64,000 nt of DNA from Sphingomonas sp. UBA978 (GCF_002292295.1 NZ_DBBS01000015.1:62231-126230); one strand, 5' to 3'; counted from the stretch's first letter, positions 15,949 through 24,894 are shown. Notes: generated from the sequence alone by a model not told the origin. Numbers and translations are program-made.

Positions 15949-15988
15949 ACTCAAGAACCGCCCGGCTGGGGCAATGGGAGCGCCGCAC

Positions 15989-16720
15989 ATGGCATTGCAG
16001 GCTGTAGCAGGGTCGAAGTTCTATATCGGTACGCGCGTCGCGCTCCCGAACGATCTCATCGTCGAGCTGGCGGATTTCGCCCCTCAGGAAGCCGAATGGA
16101 TCGAGGTCAACGGCTGGACCAATGCCGGTTCGCTGGGGGACACGCGTACGGCCATCAGCCAGAACTTCATCGGCTCCGGTCGAACGGTGACCATTTCAGG
16201 GACCGCCGATAGCGCAGCCATGGAGAACACCTTTTCCCCGCTGCCGAATGATCCGGGCCAGCAGCGTCTGGTTGCCGCGATGGAAGGCTGCGCTAACCAC
16301 GCGTTCAAAATCGAATGGGGCGCGGGCTGCGCGACCGAAGGGCTGGTGACGATCACCGTCGCATCGCCTGGCGTCGTAACCTGGGCTGGTGGCCATGCGC
16401 TCGAAGCTGGCTCGCCAGTCATGTTCACCGGCACCGGTGGCACGCTGCCGACCGGGCTCACTGCCGGAACCGTCTACTACGTCCTTGCAGCCGGGCTGAC
16501 GCCGACCAAGTTCAGTGTGTCGGCGACGCCGGGCGGCGCGGCAATCGCGACCACCGCGGCCGGCACGGCAACATCCATCACGGCAACGGCTCAGCCTGCC
16601 GGCCAGACTGACCTCTTCTATGGCCTCGCCATGTCGAAGAACCGAAATGGCGGCGAGGCGAACACGGCGCTGATGCGGTCGATCACCGTGAAGCCCAACA
16701 CCAACATCGTCGAAGTTTAA
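15989..16720 (+). CDS. Tail tube protein with inserted Ig-like module
   Basis: 243 residues. ATG 15989 is chosen over ATG 15974 because GGGAG (15976-15980) is well placed for it. The tube fold is split: residues 1-115 and 205-243 (GLAMSKNRNGGEANTALMRSI...) look like a phage tail tube subunit, while 118-200 is a Thr/Gly-rich domain with LPTGLTAGTVYYVL and FSVSATPGG, a known decoration module of virion proteins that projects from the surface. Followed by a strong hairpin. Confidence 0.75.
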   Translation: MALQAVAGSKFYIGTRVALPNDLIVELADFAPQEAEWIEVNGWTNAGSLGDTRTAISQNFIGSGRTVTISGTADSAAMENTFSPLPNDPGQQRLVAAMEGCANHAFKIEWGAGCATEGLVTITVASPGVVTWAGGHALEAGSPVMFTGTGGTLPTGLTAGTVYYVLAAGLTPTKFSVSATPGGAAIATTAAGTATSITATAQPAGQTDLFYGLAMSKNRNGGEANTALMRSITVKPNTNIVEV

Positions 16721-16723
16721 CAG

Positions 16724-16762
16724 CTAAGGGCGGCGGGGTTCGGGTCCCTTTGCCGCCCTTAG
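16724..16762 (+). terminator. Hairpin after the tail tube gene (attenuator-like)
   Basis: CTAAGGGCGGC (16724-16734) pairs perfectly with GCCGCCCTTAG (16752-16762), 11 base pairs with a 17-base loop. There is no U-tract after the stem, so it is either a weak terminator, an mRNA-stabilising hairpin for the tube message, or both. Confidence 0.5.
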
Positions 16763-16789
16763 ACCCGAGAGGGCCCGGCGAGACACATT

Positions 16790-17227
16790 ATGGACATCGG
16801 CAAAATCAACGAACCCGTCGATCTCGCGCCCGGCGAGTGGATCGATGACATCCCGGCCCTGATGGGCGCCAAGGTCAAGGTTCGCTCGACCAACTACAAG
16901 CCCTACCAGATTGAGATCCAGGGCCTCGCGCGCCGGTTCGGCAAGAAGCTGAACACCAAGGAGGGCGTGCGGGCGTTCAACATCGCAACCGGCAAAGTGC
17001 TCGCTGAGCATATCCTGCTCGACTGGGATCTGACCGGGGCTGAGGACGAGGCCGCGCTGACCGCCGATGGTCAGCCGCTCGGCTTCACTCGTGAATGGGC
17101 GCAAACAGTGCTCGGCTCCGATGACCAGCACGGCGTCGGGCAGGCATTCCGCAACGGGATCGAGTGGGCCGGCGATCAGGTGGCCAGCAAGGTCCGCGAG
17201 CGAGCGAAGGAAGCGTCGGGAAACTGA
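16790..17227 (+). CDS. Tail assembly chaperone, short form (gpG-like)
   Basis: 145 residues. Located between tube and tape-measure genes, the position of lambda gpG. The sequence has an alpha/beta N-terminus with GEWIDDIPALMGAKVKVRS and a helical C-terminus. It ends 3 bases after a canonical -1 slippery heptamer (GGGAAAC, 17218-17224), so some ribosomes continue in the -1 frame to make the long form. The short form coats the tape measure during tail assembly. Confidence 0.8.
   Translation: MDIGKINEPVDLAPGEWIDDIPALMGAKVKVRSTNYKPYQIEIQGLARRFGKKLNTKEGVRAFNIATGKVLAEHILLDWDLTGAEDEAALTADGQPLGFTREWAQTVLGSDDQHGVGQAFRNGIEWAGDQVASKVRERAKEASGN
17218..17224 (+). promoter_or_regulatory. Programmed -1 ribosomal frameshift site GGGAAAC
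   Basis: The heptamer fits X_XXY_YYZ in the correct phase (G_GGA_AAC relative to the gpG frame), and the zero-frame stop TGA follows at once (17225-17227). AAGGAAG lies five bases upstream of the heptamer. The arrangement is the conserved tail-chaperone recoding system of long-tailed phages. Confidence 0.85.
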
Positions 17228-17607
17228 TCGAGGCGCTACGCTGGTCGCTCGACAAGTATGACCAGTGGCGCGCGGCGAAAGATGAGGCGGACAAGACAGA
17301 TGGCGAGGTGCCAACAGAACTTGAACCGCCTGAGATCATGGACGGTTACGGCGGCTGGTACGAGGATTTCTGGCGGCTCTCTACCGAACGCCAGATCGGC
17401 ATGGGGATAGGCCCGATCCCTGCGAGCGAAATAGACCGGCACGTCGCCGGTTGGGATTGTGAGGACGCGGAGGTTTTCGAGTTCTGCATTCGGCGAATGG
17501 ATGAGGCCTATCTGATGCATCAGAACAAGACCGAGCAGCCCGATCCGTCCGTGTCGCCGCGTGATGCCTTCCGTTCTGCCACCTCGACACGGCGCGGGCG
17601 GCGATAA
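17218..17607 (+). CDS. Frameshift extension of the tail chaperone (gpGT-like)
   Basis: This frame (open from 17164) has no good start or Shine-Dalgarno of its own near the overlap. Reading frame 0 to AAC at 17222-17224, then shifting -1 at GGGAAAC, gives ...SGN then LIEALRWSLDKYDQW and a fusion of about 272 residues ending at 17607. AAGGAAG (17207-17213) just upstream could act as an internal Shine-Dalgarno that stimulates shifting. The T-like extension is acidic and helical and recruits tube subunits in lambda. The tape measure starts at the stop. Confidence 0.8.
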   Translation, partial: GKLIEALRWSLDKYDQWRAAKDEADKTDGEVPTELEPPEIMDGYGGWYEDFWRLSTERQIGMGIGPIPASEIDRHVAGWDCEDAEVFEFCIRRMDEAYLMHQNKTEQPDPSVSPRDAFRSATSTRRGRR

Positions 17608-20300
17608 TGGACGCAGCAGCCCTCAATCTATCCGTCAAATCGGACTCGGTCGTACAGGCCGCGAACGACCTCGACCGGTTTGCCGCATCCGCCACGAAGG
17701 CAGGGGCGGCATCCGGCCTGGGTACGGGTTCGATCGCCCGCCTCGTTGCCAGCGTCGCGTCCATGAACAACAAGCTTGGCGCGATCGTCAGCGGGCTCGA
17801 CAAGGTGAACGGCCAGCTTGCGACGATGGCCAAGGCCGGTCAGGGCGCGGCAGCCGCGAACGACAACGTCTCGCGATCCATCGGTGTCGCTGACAGCCAC
17901 GTCATCGCCTACACGCAGCATCTGGCGGCGCTGGCGGCGTCCCAACAGAAGGCATCGGCTGCGACGGTGGCGGCTGACGCGCATGTGGTCGCCTATACCC
18001 AGCATCTCGCCCGCCTGTCCGCGCAGCAGCAGGACGCGAATGCTCATGTCGTGGCGTGGCAGAACGCGATGCGGGCCCAGGGCGGTATCCAGAGCGACGC
18101 CAATGCGCATGTGCTGGCGTACCGCGACAGCCTCAACAAGGTGTCGGAGGGCGCGAACGCCGCCACGACGTCGATCAAGTTCACGGCTCGCGAAGGCCTG
18201 AACGCCTCCCGTCAGCTGGCGGATATCGGTGTCACTGCGGCGTCGGGGATGTCGCCGTTCCTAATCGCGCTCCAGCAGGGGCCGCAGCTGTTCGACATCA
18301 TCCAAGAAAAGGCGATCAGCACCGGCACGAGCATCGGCACCGTGTTCCGAGCGGCTGCGGCGTCGGTGCTAGCCATGCTGGCGCCGCTGCTGCCGGTTGT
18401 CGCTGCTCTTGCCCTAGTGGGAGCAGGCATCGCCGCCCTTACTGCGCAGGCGAACGATACGAGCGGGCTCAAGAAGTACACGACCGAGATGGGCTACACC
18501 AAGGAAGAGGTGAAAAAGCTCAACGCGGTGACAGTGACCTGGGGCGACACCACGAAGGCGGTGTTCCAGGGCGCGCTGGCTGGCGCTGCAAGCTCGTTGG
18601 GCTTGAACACGAAGGATATGGCCAAGACGTGGGACAGCTTTCTGGACCACCTCGCCACCGGCACGCGCGCGACGCTGGCAGGCATCTACGCCGGCATCGC
18701 TGGCACAAAAGCGTATCTAGGCGAGCTTGAGAAGGGTGGTGTGACCGGCATCGGCAAGATGCTGATCGGTCAGGGCGATCCTGACCTGCTCAAGAAGACC
18801 TACGGCAAGGCCTATGCGGACGGTCAGAAAGCGCTCGACGGCATCGTGGCGCAGGCGCGGAAGAATGCCTTGGCTCGCCAGAACGAGATGGCCAAGGGCT
18901 TCTATGATAAGCCGAGCACCCCCAAGGGGCCCAAGCCATTCACCTACGACGACCTGATGAAGGACGCGGAAAAGATCCGTAACGACCTGAACACGCAGGC
19001 CGCGCAAATCGGCGTTTATGGCGAGGCGCTGGCGCGTGTCACCTACGAACAGGATTTGCTCAACAAGGCGTCGGAGCGTGGACTGAAGCTGTCGCCGGCT
19101 CAGAAAACGGCAATCGCAGGCATCGCGGCAGAGTTGGCCAAGCTCTCCGAGGCGAACCGCGTTGCGAAGTTCATGGAGGACTTCAACCAGCAGACGGCGC
19201 AGCAGCTCGCGTCATTGGAGCAGACTAGGGGCGCGATCGGTCTGACCGGGGCCGCGCTGGCTGAGTATGCGTACTATCAGGAGCAGGTGAACAAGGCGGT
19301 TGCCGACCATATCGAATTGACAGAGCCGATGAAGCAGGCGTTCGCGCAAGACGCCGCAACGATCGGTGCAGCGACGTACCGTAATACGGTCGAATCATCC
19401 GCTGACAGCACGTCGAAGACCCACAACGAGCGCATGCGCCAGCTGGAGGCCGAGCGCGGTGCCCTTGGACTGACCGGTCAGGCGCTCATCTCGTATCAAT
19501 ACCAGCAGGACCTCATCAACAAAGCCGTGCAAGATGGCGTGGCCGCGGCGGACGTCGATATCGCCACGATCCGCCGCAAGGGCGATGCCTATGCAGCGCA
19601 ACGCTACCAGCTCGACCAGCAGACGCAGGCGCTGGCGGAAAGCCGCGAGGTGACGCGCTCGTTCTTTGCCGACTGGATCAACGGTGTCCGTGAAGGCCAG
19701 AACCTGTTCAAATCGTTCGCCGACAGCGTGATCGGCAGCCTCAACCGCATCATCGACAAGCTGCTGGATCGGACTCTCGACAGCTTCCTAGACAGCATGT
19801 TTCAAGGCGGCTCAAGCGGGGGGCTTCTCGGTGGTCTGTTCGGCGGCAAGGCCACGCCCAACTACACCAGCCCCTTCTCTGGAAGCGGAAGCATCTCCAG
19901 CCTGACCGGCGTGTTGCCTAACGGTTCACAGGCGCCGTCCGGCGGCACGACACGGTTCGCGCAGGGCGGCGTCTTCACGAACACGGTCGTCAACACGCCG
20001 ACGCTGTTCCGATTTGCGAATGGCGGCGCTCTTGGTGAGATGGGCGAGGCTGGTCCCGAGGCGATCGTGCCGCTGAAGCGCGGGCCGAACGGCTCGCTTG
20101 GGGTGCAGATGCATGGGGGTGGGCGACCGGACGTCCGCATGGGCGACATCCACAACACCTATCAGGTGACCGGGGCGTTCGACCGCGATCAGGTCGTCGG
20201 CCTCATCCGCCAGGGCGGCACCGCGACCTACGATCAAGTGAAGCGCGATCTTCAGTCGCTGCTCCAGCAGCTGGACACCGATGGAGCATTCGCCTCGTGA
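17607..20300 (+). CDS. Tail tape measure protein
   Basis: 897 residues, starting on the A of the preceding stop. The longest phage gene here, directly after the chaperone pair. N-terminal helical region with repeats of a SHVIAYTQHLAALAAS type (about 90-180), a hydrophobic segment around 245-285 (ASVLAMLAPLLPVVAALALVGAG), long Gln/Ala/Lys helices, and a C-terminus with FAQGGVFT and GEAGPEAIVPL, the hallmark end of tape-measure proteins. It sets tail length and is ejected into the cell envelope. Confidence 0.93.
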   Translation: MDAAALNLSVKSDSVVQAANDLDRFAASATKAGAASGLGTGSIARLVASVASMNNKLGAIVSGLDKVNGQLATMAKAGQGAAAANDNVSRSIGVADSHVIAYTQHLAALAASQQKASAATVAADAHVVAYTQHLARLSAQQQDANAHVVAWQNAMRAQGGIQSDANAHVLAYRDSLNKVSEGANAATTSIKFTAREGLNASRQLADIGVTAASGMSPFLIALQQGPQLFDIIQEKAISTGTSIGTVFRAAAASVLAMLAPLLPVVAALALVGAGIAALTAQANDTSGLKKYTTEMGYTKEEVKKLNAVTVTWGDTTKAVFQGALAGAASSLGLNTKDMAKTWDSFLDHLATGTRATLAGIYAGIAGTKAYLGELEKGGVTGIGKMLIGQGDPDLLKKTYGKAYADGQKALDGIVAQARKNALARQNEMAKGFYDKPSTPKGPKPFTYDDLMKDAEKIRNDLNTQAAQIGVYGEALARVTYEQDLLNKASERGLKLSPAQKTAIAGIAAELAKLSEANRVAKFMEDFNQQTAQQLASLEQTRGAIGLTGAALAEYAYYQEQVNKAVADHIELTEPMKQAFAQDAATIGAATYRNTVESSADSTSKTHNERMRQLEAERGALGLTGQALISYQYQQDLINKAVQDGVAAADVDIATIRRKGDAYAAQRYQLDQQTQALAESREVTRSFFADWINGVREGQNLFKSFADSVIGSLNRIIDKLLDRTLDSFLDSMFQGGSSGGLLGGLFGGKATPNYTSPFSGSGSISSLTGVLPNGSQAPSGGTTRFAQGGVFTNTVVNTPTLFRFANGGALGEMGEAGPEAIVPLKRGPNGSLGVQMHGGGRPDVRMGDIHNTYQVTGAFDRDQVVGLIRQGGTATYDQVKRDLQSLLQQLDTDGAFAS

Positions 20301-20956
20301 AGATCTACGCGTTCCCCACCTTCCGCGTTGAGACGCAGCTGTTCCACTGCCCGGGCGCGGGCTACGACGGTGGCCTGACATCGGGTGGTGCGCAGTTCAT
20401 CACGCCCGAACCGGGTGGCTTCTCGGTGCTGGAGATCGCCCCGGCGCTGATTGACACGGAATGGGACGCGCCGCTCGCGTCGTGGATCATGTCGAAGATC
20501 AGCGGGCAGGTGTTCCGCGTCCGCCTCGCTCCCTCGCCCCAGATCGCCTTCAGCCGGCAGCGCGGGATGGTTGCGGTGCCGTGGTCGAACGGACAGGCGT
20601 GGTCGAACCAGCAGGAGTGGGATGGCGACTTCACCGGACGGTTCGCCACAGCATCACTGAAGGGCTCCGTCACCATGTCCTTCGATCTGACCGGCGTCGG
20701 CCCGATCGTCAGCCCCGGCCATGTCGTCGGCCACGGCTCGGAGACCTATCTGGTCGACGAGATCAGCTATGTCGGCGACATCGGCACCGCAGTCGTCACC
20801 CCTCCCCTGCGCCGCGATATCGTAGCTGGTGACAACTGCTACCTGCGCCCGTGGTTCACTGGCCGTATCAGCAATGGCGGGGATATCCGGTCAGCATACG
20901 ACAATATGGGTCATGTGAAGCCGGGAAACATCGTGTTGCAGGAGTCGGTGGTTTAG
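20297..20956 (+). CDS. Tail protein after the tape measure (219 aa)
   Basis: 219 residues, GTG at 20297 overlapping the tape-measure stop. Beta-rich, with WSNGQAWSNQQEWDGDFTG and late YVGDIGTAVVTPPLRRD, resembling distal tail proteins that cap the tail tube and connect to the hub. No zinc or catalytic motif. Assignment is by position. Confidence 0.55.
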   Translation: MKIYAFPTFRVETQLFHCPGAGYDGGLTSGGAQFITPEPGGFSVLEIAPALIDTEWDAPLASWIMSKISGQVFRVRLAPSPQIAFSRQRGMVAVPWSNGQAWSNQQEWDGDFTGRFATASLKGSVTMSFDLTGVGPIVSPGHVVGHGSETYLVDEISYVGDIGTAVVTPPLRRDIVAGDNCYLRPWFTGRISNGGDIRSAYDNMGHVKPGNIVLQESVV

Positions 20957-20976
20957 ACTCGCCAAGACCGTCAGCG

Positions 20977-20984
20977 TTGCGCAA
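20977..20984 (+). promoter_or_regulatory. Late-gene motif, copy 3 (TTGCGCAA)
   Basis: GTTGCGCAAAC lies 10 bases before the ATG at 20995 and 20 bases after the previous stop. Its place in a short gap before a new gene matches the other copies. Here only the TTGCGCAA element is present, without the GCAACA palindrome. Confidence 0.3.
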
Positions 20985-20994
20985 ACTGGCCTTC

Positions 20995-21627
20995 ATGGAA
21001 TCGATAACCAAAGACGTACTGGCTTGGTGGCAGGACACCTTTTCTGACGCCGATCGGGAATGGATGATAGCCACCTACTCTCCGTTGAGCATGGAGATAG
21101 GCGATGTTAGCGCCTCGGCCGTAGAGCGTCAGCCGCTAGTGCAGCTGCTTACCCATCTGGAATCTACGACAGCAGCTAGGCATCTGTCTTTGCTCGCACC
21201 CTGGTTTAGTAAGCCCGGCTACCAGCATTGCGCTATAGCCTTCGCGCGAAAGGGTTTAGAACTTCTACACAACGATATGCCGGTCCTTGACCAGCACTTT
21301 GCGTGGATGAACCAGTGTATATCTTTGTACCGCTGGCGAGACACTGAGGTAGGAGCCCTAGAAGGGGCGATTGCAGCTTGCGAGGCCTGTATAGCGATAC
21401 AGGAACAGGCTGCCGAGAAGGCCAAGAAGTTTTTCGGGTTCATTCCTTCACATCACTGCTTCCGTCAGCTTCGGATAATCGAAGAGAAGCGCGGCAACTT
21501 TGAACGCGCCTTGGCACTCTGTGAGGAAGCCAAGGCAGGCGGTTGGGCTGACGATTGGGATCGTGATATCGCTCGACTACGTAAGAAGTTGCAGCGTGGC
21601 ACTCGCGGTGCCAACCTATCCCTATGA
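20995..21627 (+). CDS. TPR-like protein inserted among tail genes, probable moron
   Basis: 210 residues, all helical, starting MESITKDVLAWWQDTF. The middle and end (AIAFARKGLELLHND, YRWRDTEVGALEGAIAACEACI, NFERALALCEEA) have the paired-helix look of tetratricopeptide repeats. Its codons (TTA, CTT, AGC, GTA, ATA) and lower GC differ from the flanking tail genes, and no Shine-Dalgarno is visible. Probably not a tail part but an acquired gene expressed from the prophage. Function unknown. Confidence 0.6.
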   Translation: MESITKDVLAWWQDTFSDADREWMIATYSPLSMEIGDVSASAVERQPLVQLLTHLESTTAARHLSLLAPWFSKPGYQHCAIAFARKGLELLHNDMPVLDQHFAWMNQCISLYRWRDTEVGALEGAIAACEACIAIQEQAAEKAKKFFGFIPSHHCFRQLRIIEEKRGNFERALALCEEAKAGGWADDWDRDIARLRKKLQRGTRGANLSL

Positions 21628-22010
21628 AATGGCCCATCCTCATCCTCGCCGGATTCGCTGCCACCGCGTCGGCGGATAAGGACACCGATTATCCGCATCG
21701 CGACTGGGGGCATGTGGCGACGCTGGATATGAGCGTTGCGGAAGCGACTGCCTGCATAGCGCGAGCGCTCGATAAAGGCGGATCCGTTCTGGTGCTGCCG
21801 GTCGATGGCGGAAACGACATCGATTATTCGGTGGACGTGCCTTGGGGCAAACGGCCCGATGCCTGGGAGAGGTTCAAGCTGCGCAACGACGGCGCGACGA
21901 CCACCCTACGGCTGTTCTACCGACATCCGGTAAGCCAGAAGGGCGCGGGGAAGGACGTCGAGAGGCTGAAAAAGCAGTGTCTTAGGGTCAGCAGGGTCGA
22001 CCCCGCCTAG
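21624..22010 (+). CDS. Small secreted protein of the prophage (128 aa)
   Basis: ATG 21624 overlaps the previous stop. N-terminal signal peptide (MKWPILILAGFAATASA) followed by a mature part of about 110 residues with two cysteines and a basic C-terminus. Coupled to the TPR-like gene, so the two may form one accessory unit within the tail operon. No family recognised. Confidence 0.6.
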   Translation: MKWPILILAGFAATASADKDTDYPHRDWGHVATLDMSVAEATACIARALDKGGSVLVLPVDGGNDIDYSVDVPWGKRPDAWERFKLRNDGATTTLRLFYRHPVSQKGAGKDVERLKKQCLRVSRVDPA

Positions 22011-22034
22011 CTCACTTCTCACTTTAATGCGGTT

Positions 22035-22051
22035 TTGCGCAACATTGTTGC
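22035..22051 (+). promoter_or_regulatory. Late-gene motif, copy 4 (TTGCGCAACATTGTTGC)
   Basis: TTGCGCAA (22035-22042) overlaps GCAACA-T-TGTTGC (22039-22051), the most complete copy. GCTATGGTAAGG follows (22054-22065) and the ATG is at 22067. TATGGT could be a -10 element, though the spacing from TTGCGC differs from other copies, so the element may be bound by a phage protein rather than read as a -35 box. Confidence 0.45.
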
Positions 22052-22066
22052 GTGCTATGGTAAGGC

Positions 22067-22732
22067 ATGAGTGCCTTCTACGACCAGATTGATAGCGCAC
22101 TAGGCGACGCCAGCGAAGTTGGTGACATCGTCCTGACCGTACGCAAATGTTGGCTGTACGACTTCAAGAACGAACCAGTCTTTTTGTGGGATGGCCAAGG
22201 CACATTCATCGACAGCGAGGGCCGCGAATGGCTCGGCACGATCGACGCGAACGGCGGCAATTTACATAGGACGCCTTCGCTGCAAGACGGACGGGATGGC
22301 ACTAGTGCGTCCTACACGTTCTCTTTCAACATACCGACGATACCCGGCCAAGAGGCTGAGATCCTTGACCTGTACGAGGGGCTGAAGAGCGAGCAGGCAA
22401 ACGTGTTCGGCCGCAAGCTGACCTGCTTTCTCGCCGTTTTTATCGAAGGCGAGGGCTTGAGGCCCGGCACGCCGCTCTCCTTTTATAAGGAGTTGACGAT
22501 GTTCTCCCCGAAGTTTTCGGAAACCATCGCTCGCAGTGGGTCAGGCGCCGTCGTGAAGACCTATACGCTGTCCATCACTGCGAAGGATAACAATCACGGT
22601 CGCAGCGAAACGCCGGACCGAACCTACGCCGATACGATGCAGAAGCGCAGAGCGGCGCAACTGGGGGTTCCCATTGACCGAGGATCTGAGTTCCTCGCCC
22701 TTCTCGCCAACCGAACATATCAGGTGCCATAA
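22067..22732 (+). CDS. Distal tail / tail-tip component (221 aa)
   Basis: 221 residues. Beta-rich N-terminal half with PVFLWDGQGTFIDSEGREW and SYTFSFNIPTIPGQEAE, as in proteins that sit between tape measure and host-specificity protein. The C-terminal part is helical with RTYADTMQKRRAAQ. The stop overlaps the ATG of the large tail-tip gene at 22732. Assigned by context. Confidence 0.55.
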   Translation: MSAFYDQIDSALGDASEVGDIVLTVRKCWLYDFKNEPVFLWDGQGTFIDSEGREWLGTIDANGGNLHRTPSLQDGRDGTSASYTFSFNIPTIPGQEAEILDLYEGLKSEQANVFGRKLTCFLAVFIEGEGLRPGTPLSFYKELTMFSPKFSETIARSGSGAVVKTYTLSITAKDNNHGRSETPDRTYADTMQKRRAAQLGVPIDRGSEFLALLANRTYQVP

Positions 22733-24894
22733 TGGGCTTTTTGAAGAAGCTCGTCGCATTGGTCGCGGTAGCTGCGCTGGTCTATTTCAGCGGCGGATGG
22801 GGGGCAACGATCGCCGGCGCTCTGGCGGGTTCGGGCGCCGCGGCGGCATCGGGTACTTTCCTCGCCAGCCTTATCGGTACGGTCATTGTCGCGGCTGGGA
22901 CGTATCTCGTGACCGCTGTGTTGATTGGCGGGAAGCGAGCGCCCGACATGGAGGCTGGCAAGACCAACGTACGGATCACTGACCCGCCACGCTGGCTACA
23001 CGCCGGTCGTTCTAGATCAGGTGGCGGCGCGTTGTTCGGCGAGTATGACGCCCAAGGCCGATTTTGGTACATCGTCGTGCACAGCGATGAGATTCTACAT
23101 TCGCCGTACAGCTACTTCCTTGATGATGAGACGGTGACACTGGGCTCCGATCACTATGTCCTGAACAAGGAATTTCGCCTCAAGACCAACAAGGCGAAAG
23201 ACCCGGCCGACGCGGATGGTCAGGGTAAAGGCTACGTCCGCATCTGGACGACGACCTATAGCGAGACGAATCCAATCCCGCCTGGCATCGCCGAATTGTC
23301 CGCGGCTCTCCCACAGTGGACGCAGACGGAGCACCTGCTCGCTGGCACGACATATTCTGTCATCTGCATGGATGCTCTCGACGTTGAACACCGGTACAAA
23401 ATCTACCGGTGGCGCGGCCCCTTCGGCATGGGTGAGCCCGCGGTCAGCGTGGTCGGCGATTGGGCCAACGTCTACGACCCGCGCGACGAAGCGCAGATTC
23501 TCGGCAATCGGTCGACCTACAAGCCGACCCGCAATGCCGCCCTTATATGGGCGTGGTTCCGTACTCACCCGTTCGGCCGTGGAAAACCAGAGAGCGACAT
23601 CAACTGGGATCGCATCGCAGAGCAGGCTGATATCTGCGATCAGGTTGTCACCGGGATCGAAGGCGACCAGCCGCGGTATGAGGCCGGGGTTTCAATCGTC
23701 GACAGCAAGCGCCGGGTGGATGCCGAAAAGGAGATCCTGCTGGCGTCTGACGCGATGATCTTTTTCGACGAGACAGGCAAATCGTTCATCCTCGTCGGGC
23801 ACTACTACGCCCCTACCCTGTCGTTTTCCCGCAACCGCGATATCATGGCTATGTCATCGGTCGAGGCTCAGGATGGCGAGTCTGAGACGCAGGGCGTCAT
23901 CGTCAAATACACTGAGCCGTCCGCAAACTACGCAGTCCAGCCCTCCGCGGCGTGGCTCAATCCGCTATATTATGACCCGCTGACAACGCCCAAGTTTCTG
24001 CCGGTCGAGATTCAGGCATGTCAGAACCATAATCAGGCGATGCGGCTGGCAAAGGGTATCGGCATGCGCTCGCAGCCGCGCCACAAGCTTGGTCCGACCG
24101 TCAATCTGCGTGGTCTACAGGCCCGCCATGAGCGCATCGTTGAGATCCGCTACGACAACACGTTCGACGGCATCTATGAGATTGCCACGCCGGCCGAGCT
24201 GGATGCGGCGGGCATCTTCACTGGGTTCGGTGCGGTCCCCATCAATCCCAGCCGCTGGACCCTTCTGCCCGGCGAAGAGCAGCCCGCCCCCATCGTGGAT
24301 GGTTCGGGCACTACCGACGCTTACCCCGCCATCACGGGCGAAAGCGTCTACCTCTCGGACGGTGCGATCCGCATTGACTTCCCCGCCCTGCCCCGTGCGG
24401 ATGCAACCTATGTCGGCGAATATATTCTCACATCGGCCATCACCGGCAACGAGGATGATCCTTGGCAGTCCATGTCGGTCAATCAGACGACGGCGACTAG
24501 CGGGCTGCTGCTGGAGGGCGAGGACTATACGGTACGCTATCGGTACGTCACCACCGCAGGGCGCGGCCCAGCGTTCGAGTACGACGTCTTGTCCACGACC
24601 GCTGTCCTGCCGCCATCGACCAACCTGACCGCAACGGGCGGCGCCGGACAGGCCACGGTAACGTGGAAGAACCCGAACGATCTGAGGTTCTTCTCGACCG
24701 ACGTTTACCGCGGCACGACCAACGTGTTCAGCGCCGCGACCAAGATCATCGACAGCTATGGCGGTGGCGTCGGGCAGGTGCAGTCAATCACCGACACCGT
24801 CGCTGCCGGGGTAAAATACTATTGGGTCGTTGCCACTGACGGCGGGATGCTGGAAGCCACGCCCACCGGTCCTGCAAGCGCTACAGTGACATGA
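22732..24894 (+). CDS. Tail-tip host-specificity protein (gpJ-like)
   Basis: 720 residues. The N-terminus has hydrophobic spans (to about residue 65), unusual for a virion protein but seen in some gpJ/gpK-fused tips that contact the membrane. The centre (about 80-480) resembles the phage tail hub with NRSTYKPTRNAALIWAWFRTHPFG, ADICDQVV and QTQGVIVKYTEPS. The end (about 630-720) is a fibronectin type III domain (PPSTNLTATGGAGQATVTWKNP, TDTVAAGVKYYWVVATD). It forms the tip that opens the envelope and may bind receptor. Confidence 0.75.
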   Translation: MGFLKKLVALVAVAALVYFSGGWGATIAGALAGSGAAAASGTFLASLIGTVIVAAGTYLVTAVLIGGKRAPDMEAGKTNVRITDPPRWLHAGRSRSGGGALFGEYDAQGRFWYIVVHSDEILHSPYSYFLDDETVTLGSDHYVLNKEFRLKTNKAKDPADADGQGKGYVRIWTTTYSETNPIPPGIAELSAALPQWTQTEHLLAGTTYSVICMDALDVEHRYKIYRWRGPFGMGEPAVSVVGDWANVYDPRDEAQILGNRSTYKPTRNAALIWAWFRTHPFGRGKPESDINWDRIAEQADICDQVVTGIEGDQPRYEAGVSIVDSKRRVDAEKEILLASDAMIFFDETGKSFILVGHYYAPTLSFSRNRDIMAMSSVEAQDGESETQGVIVKYTEPSANYAVQPSAAWLNPLYYDPLTTPKFLPVEIQACQNHNQAMRLAKGIGMRSQPRHKLGPTVNLRGLQARHERIVEIRYDNTFDGIYEIATPAELDAAGIFTGFGAVPINPSRWTLLPGEEQPAPIVDGSGTTDAYPAITGESVYLSDGAIRIDFPALPRADATYVGEYILTSAITGNEDDPWQSMSVNQTTATSGLLLEGEDYTVRYRYVTTAGRGPAFEYDVLSTTAVLPPSTNLTATGGAGQATVTWKNPNDLRFFSTDVYRGTTNVFSAATKIIDSYGGGVGQVQSITDTVAAGVKYYWVVATDGGMLEATPTGPASATVT

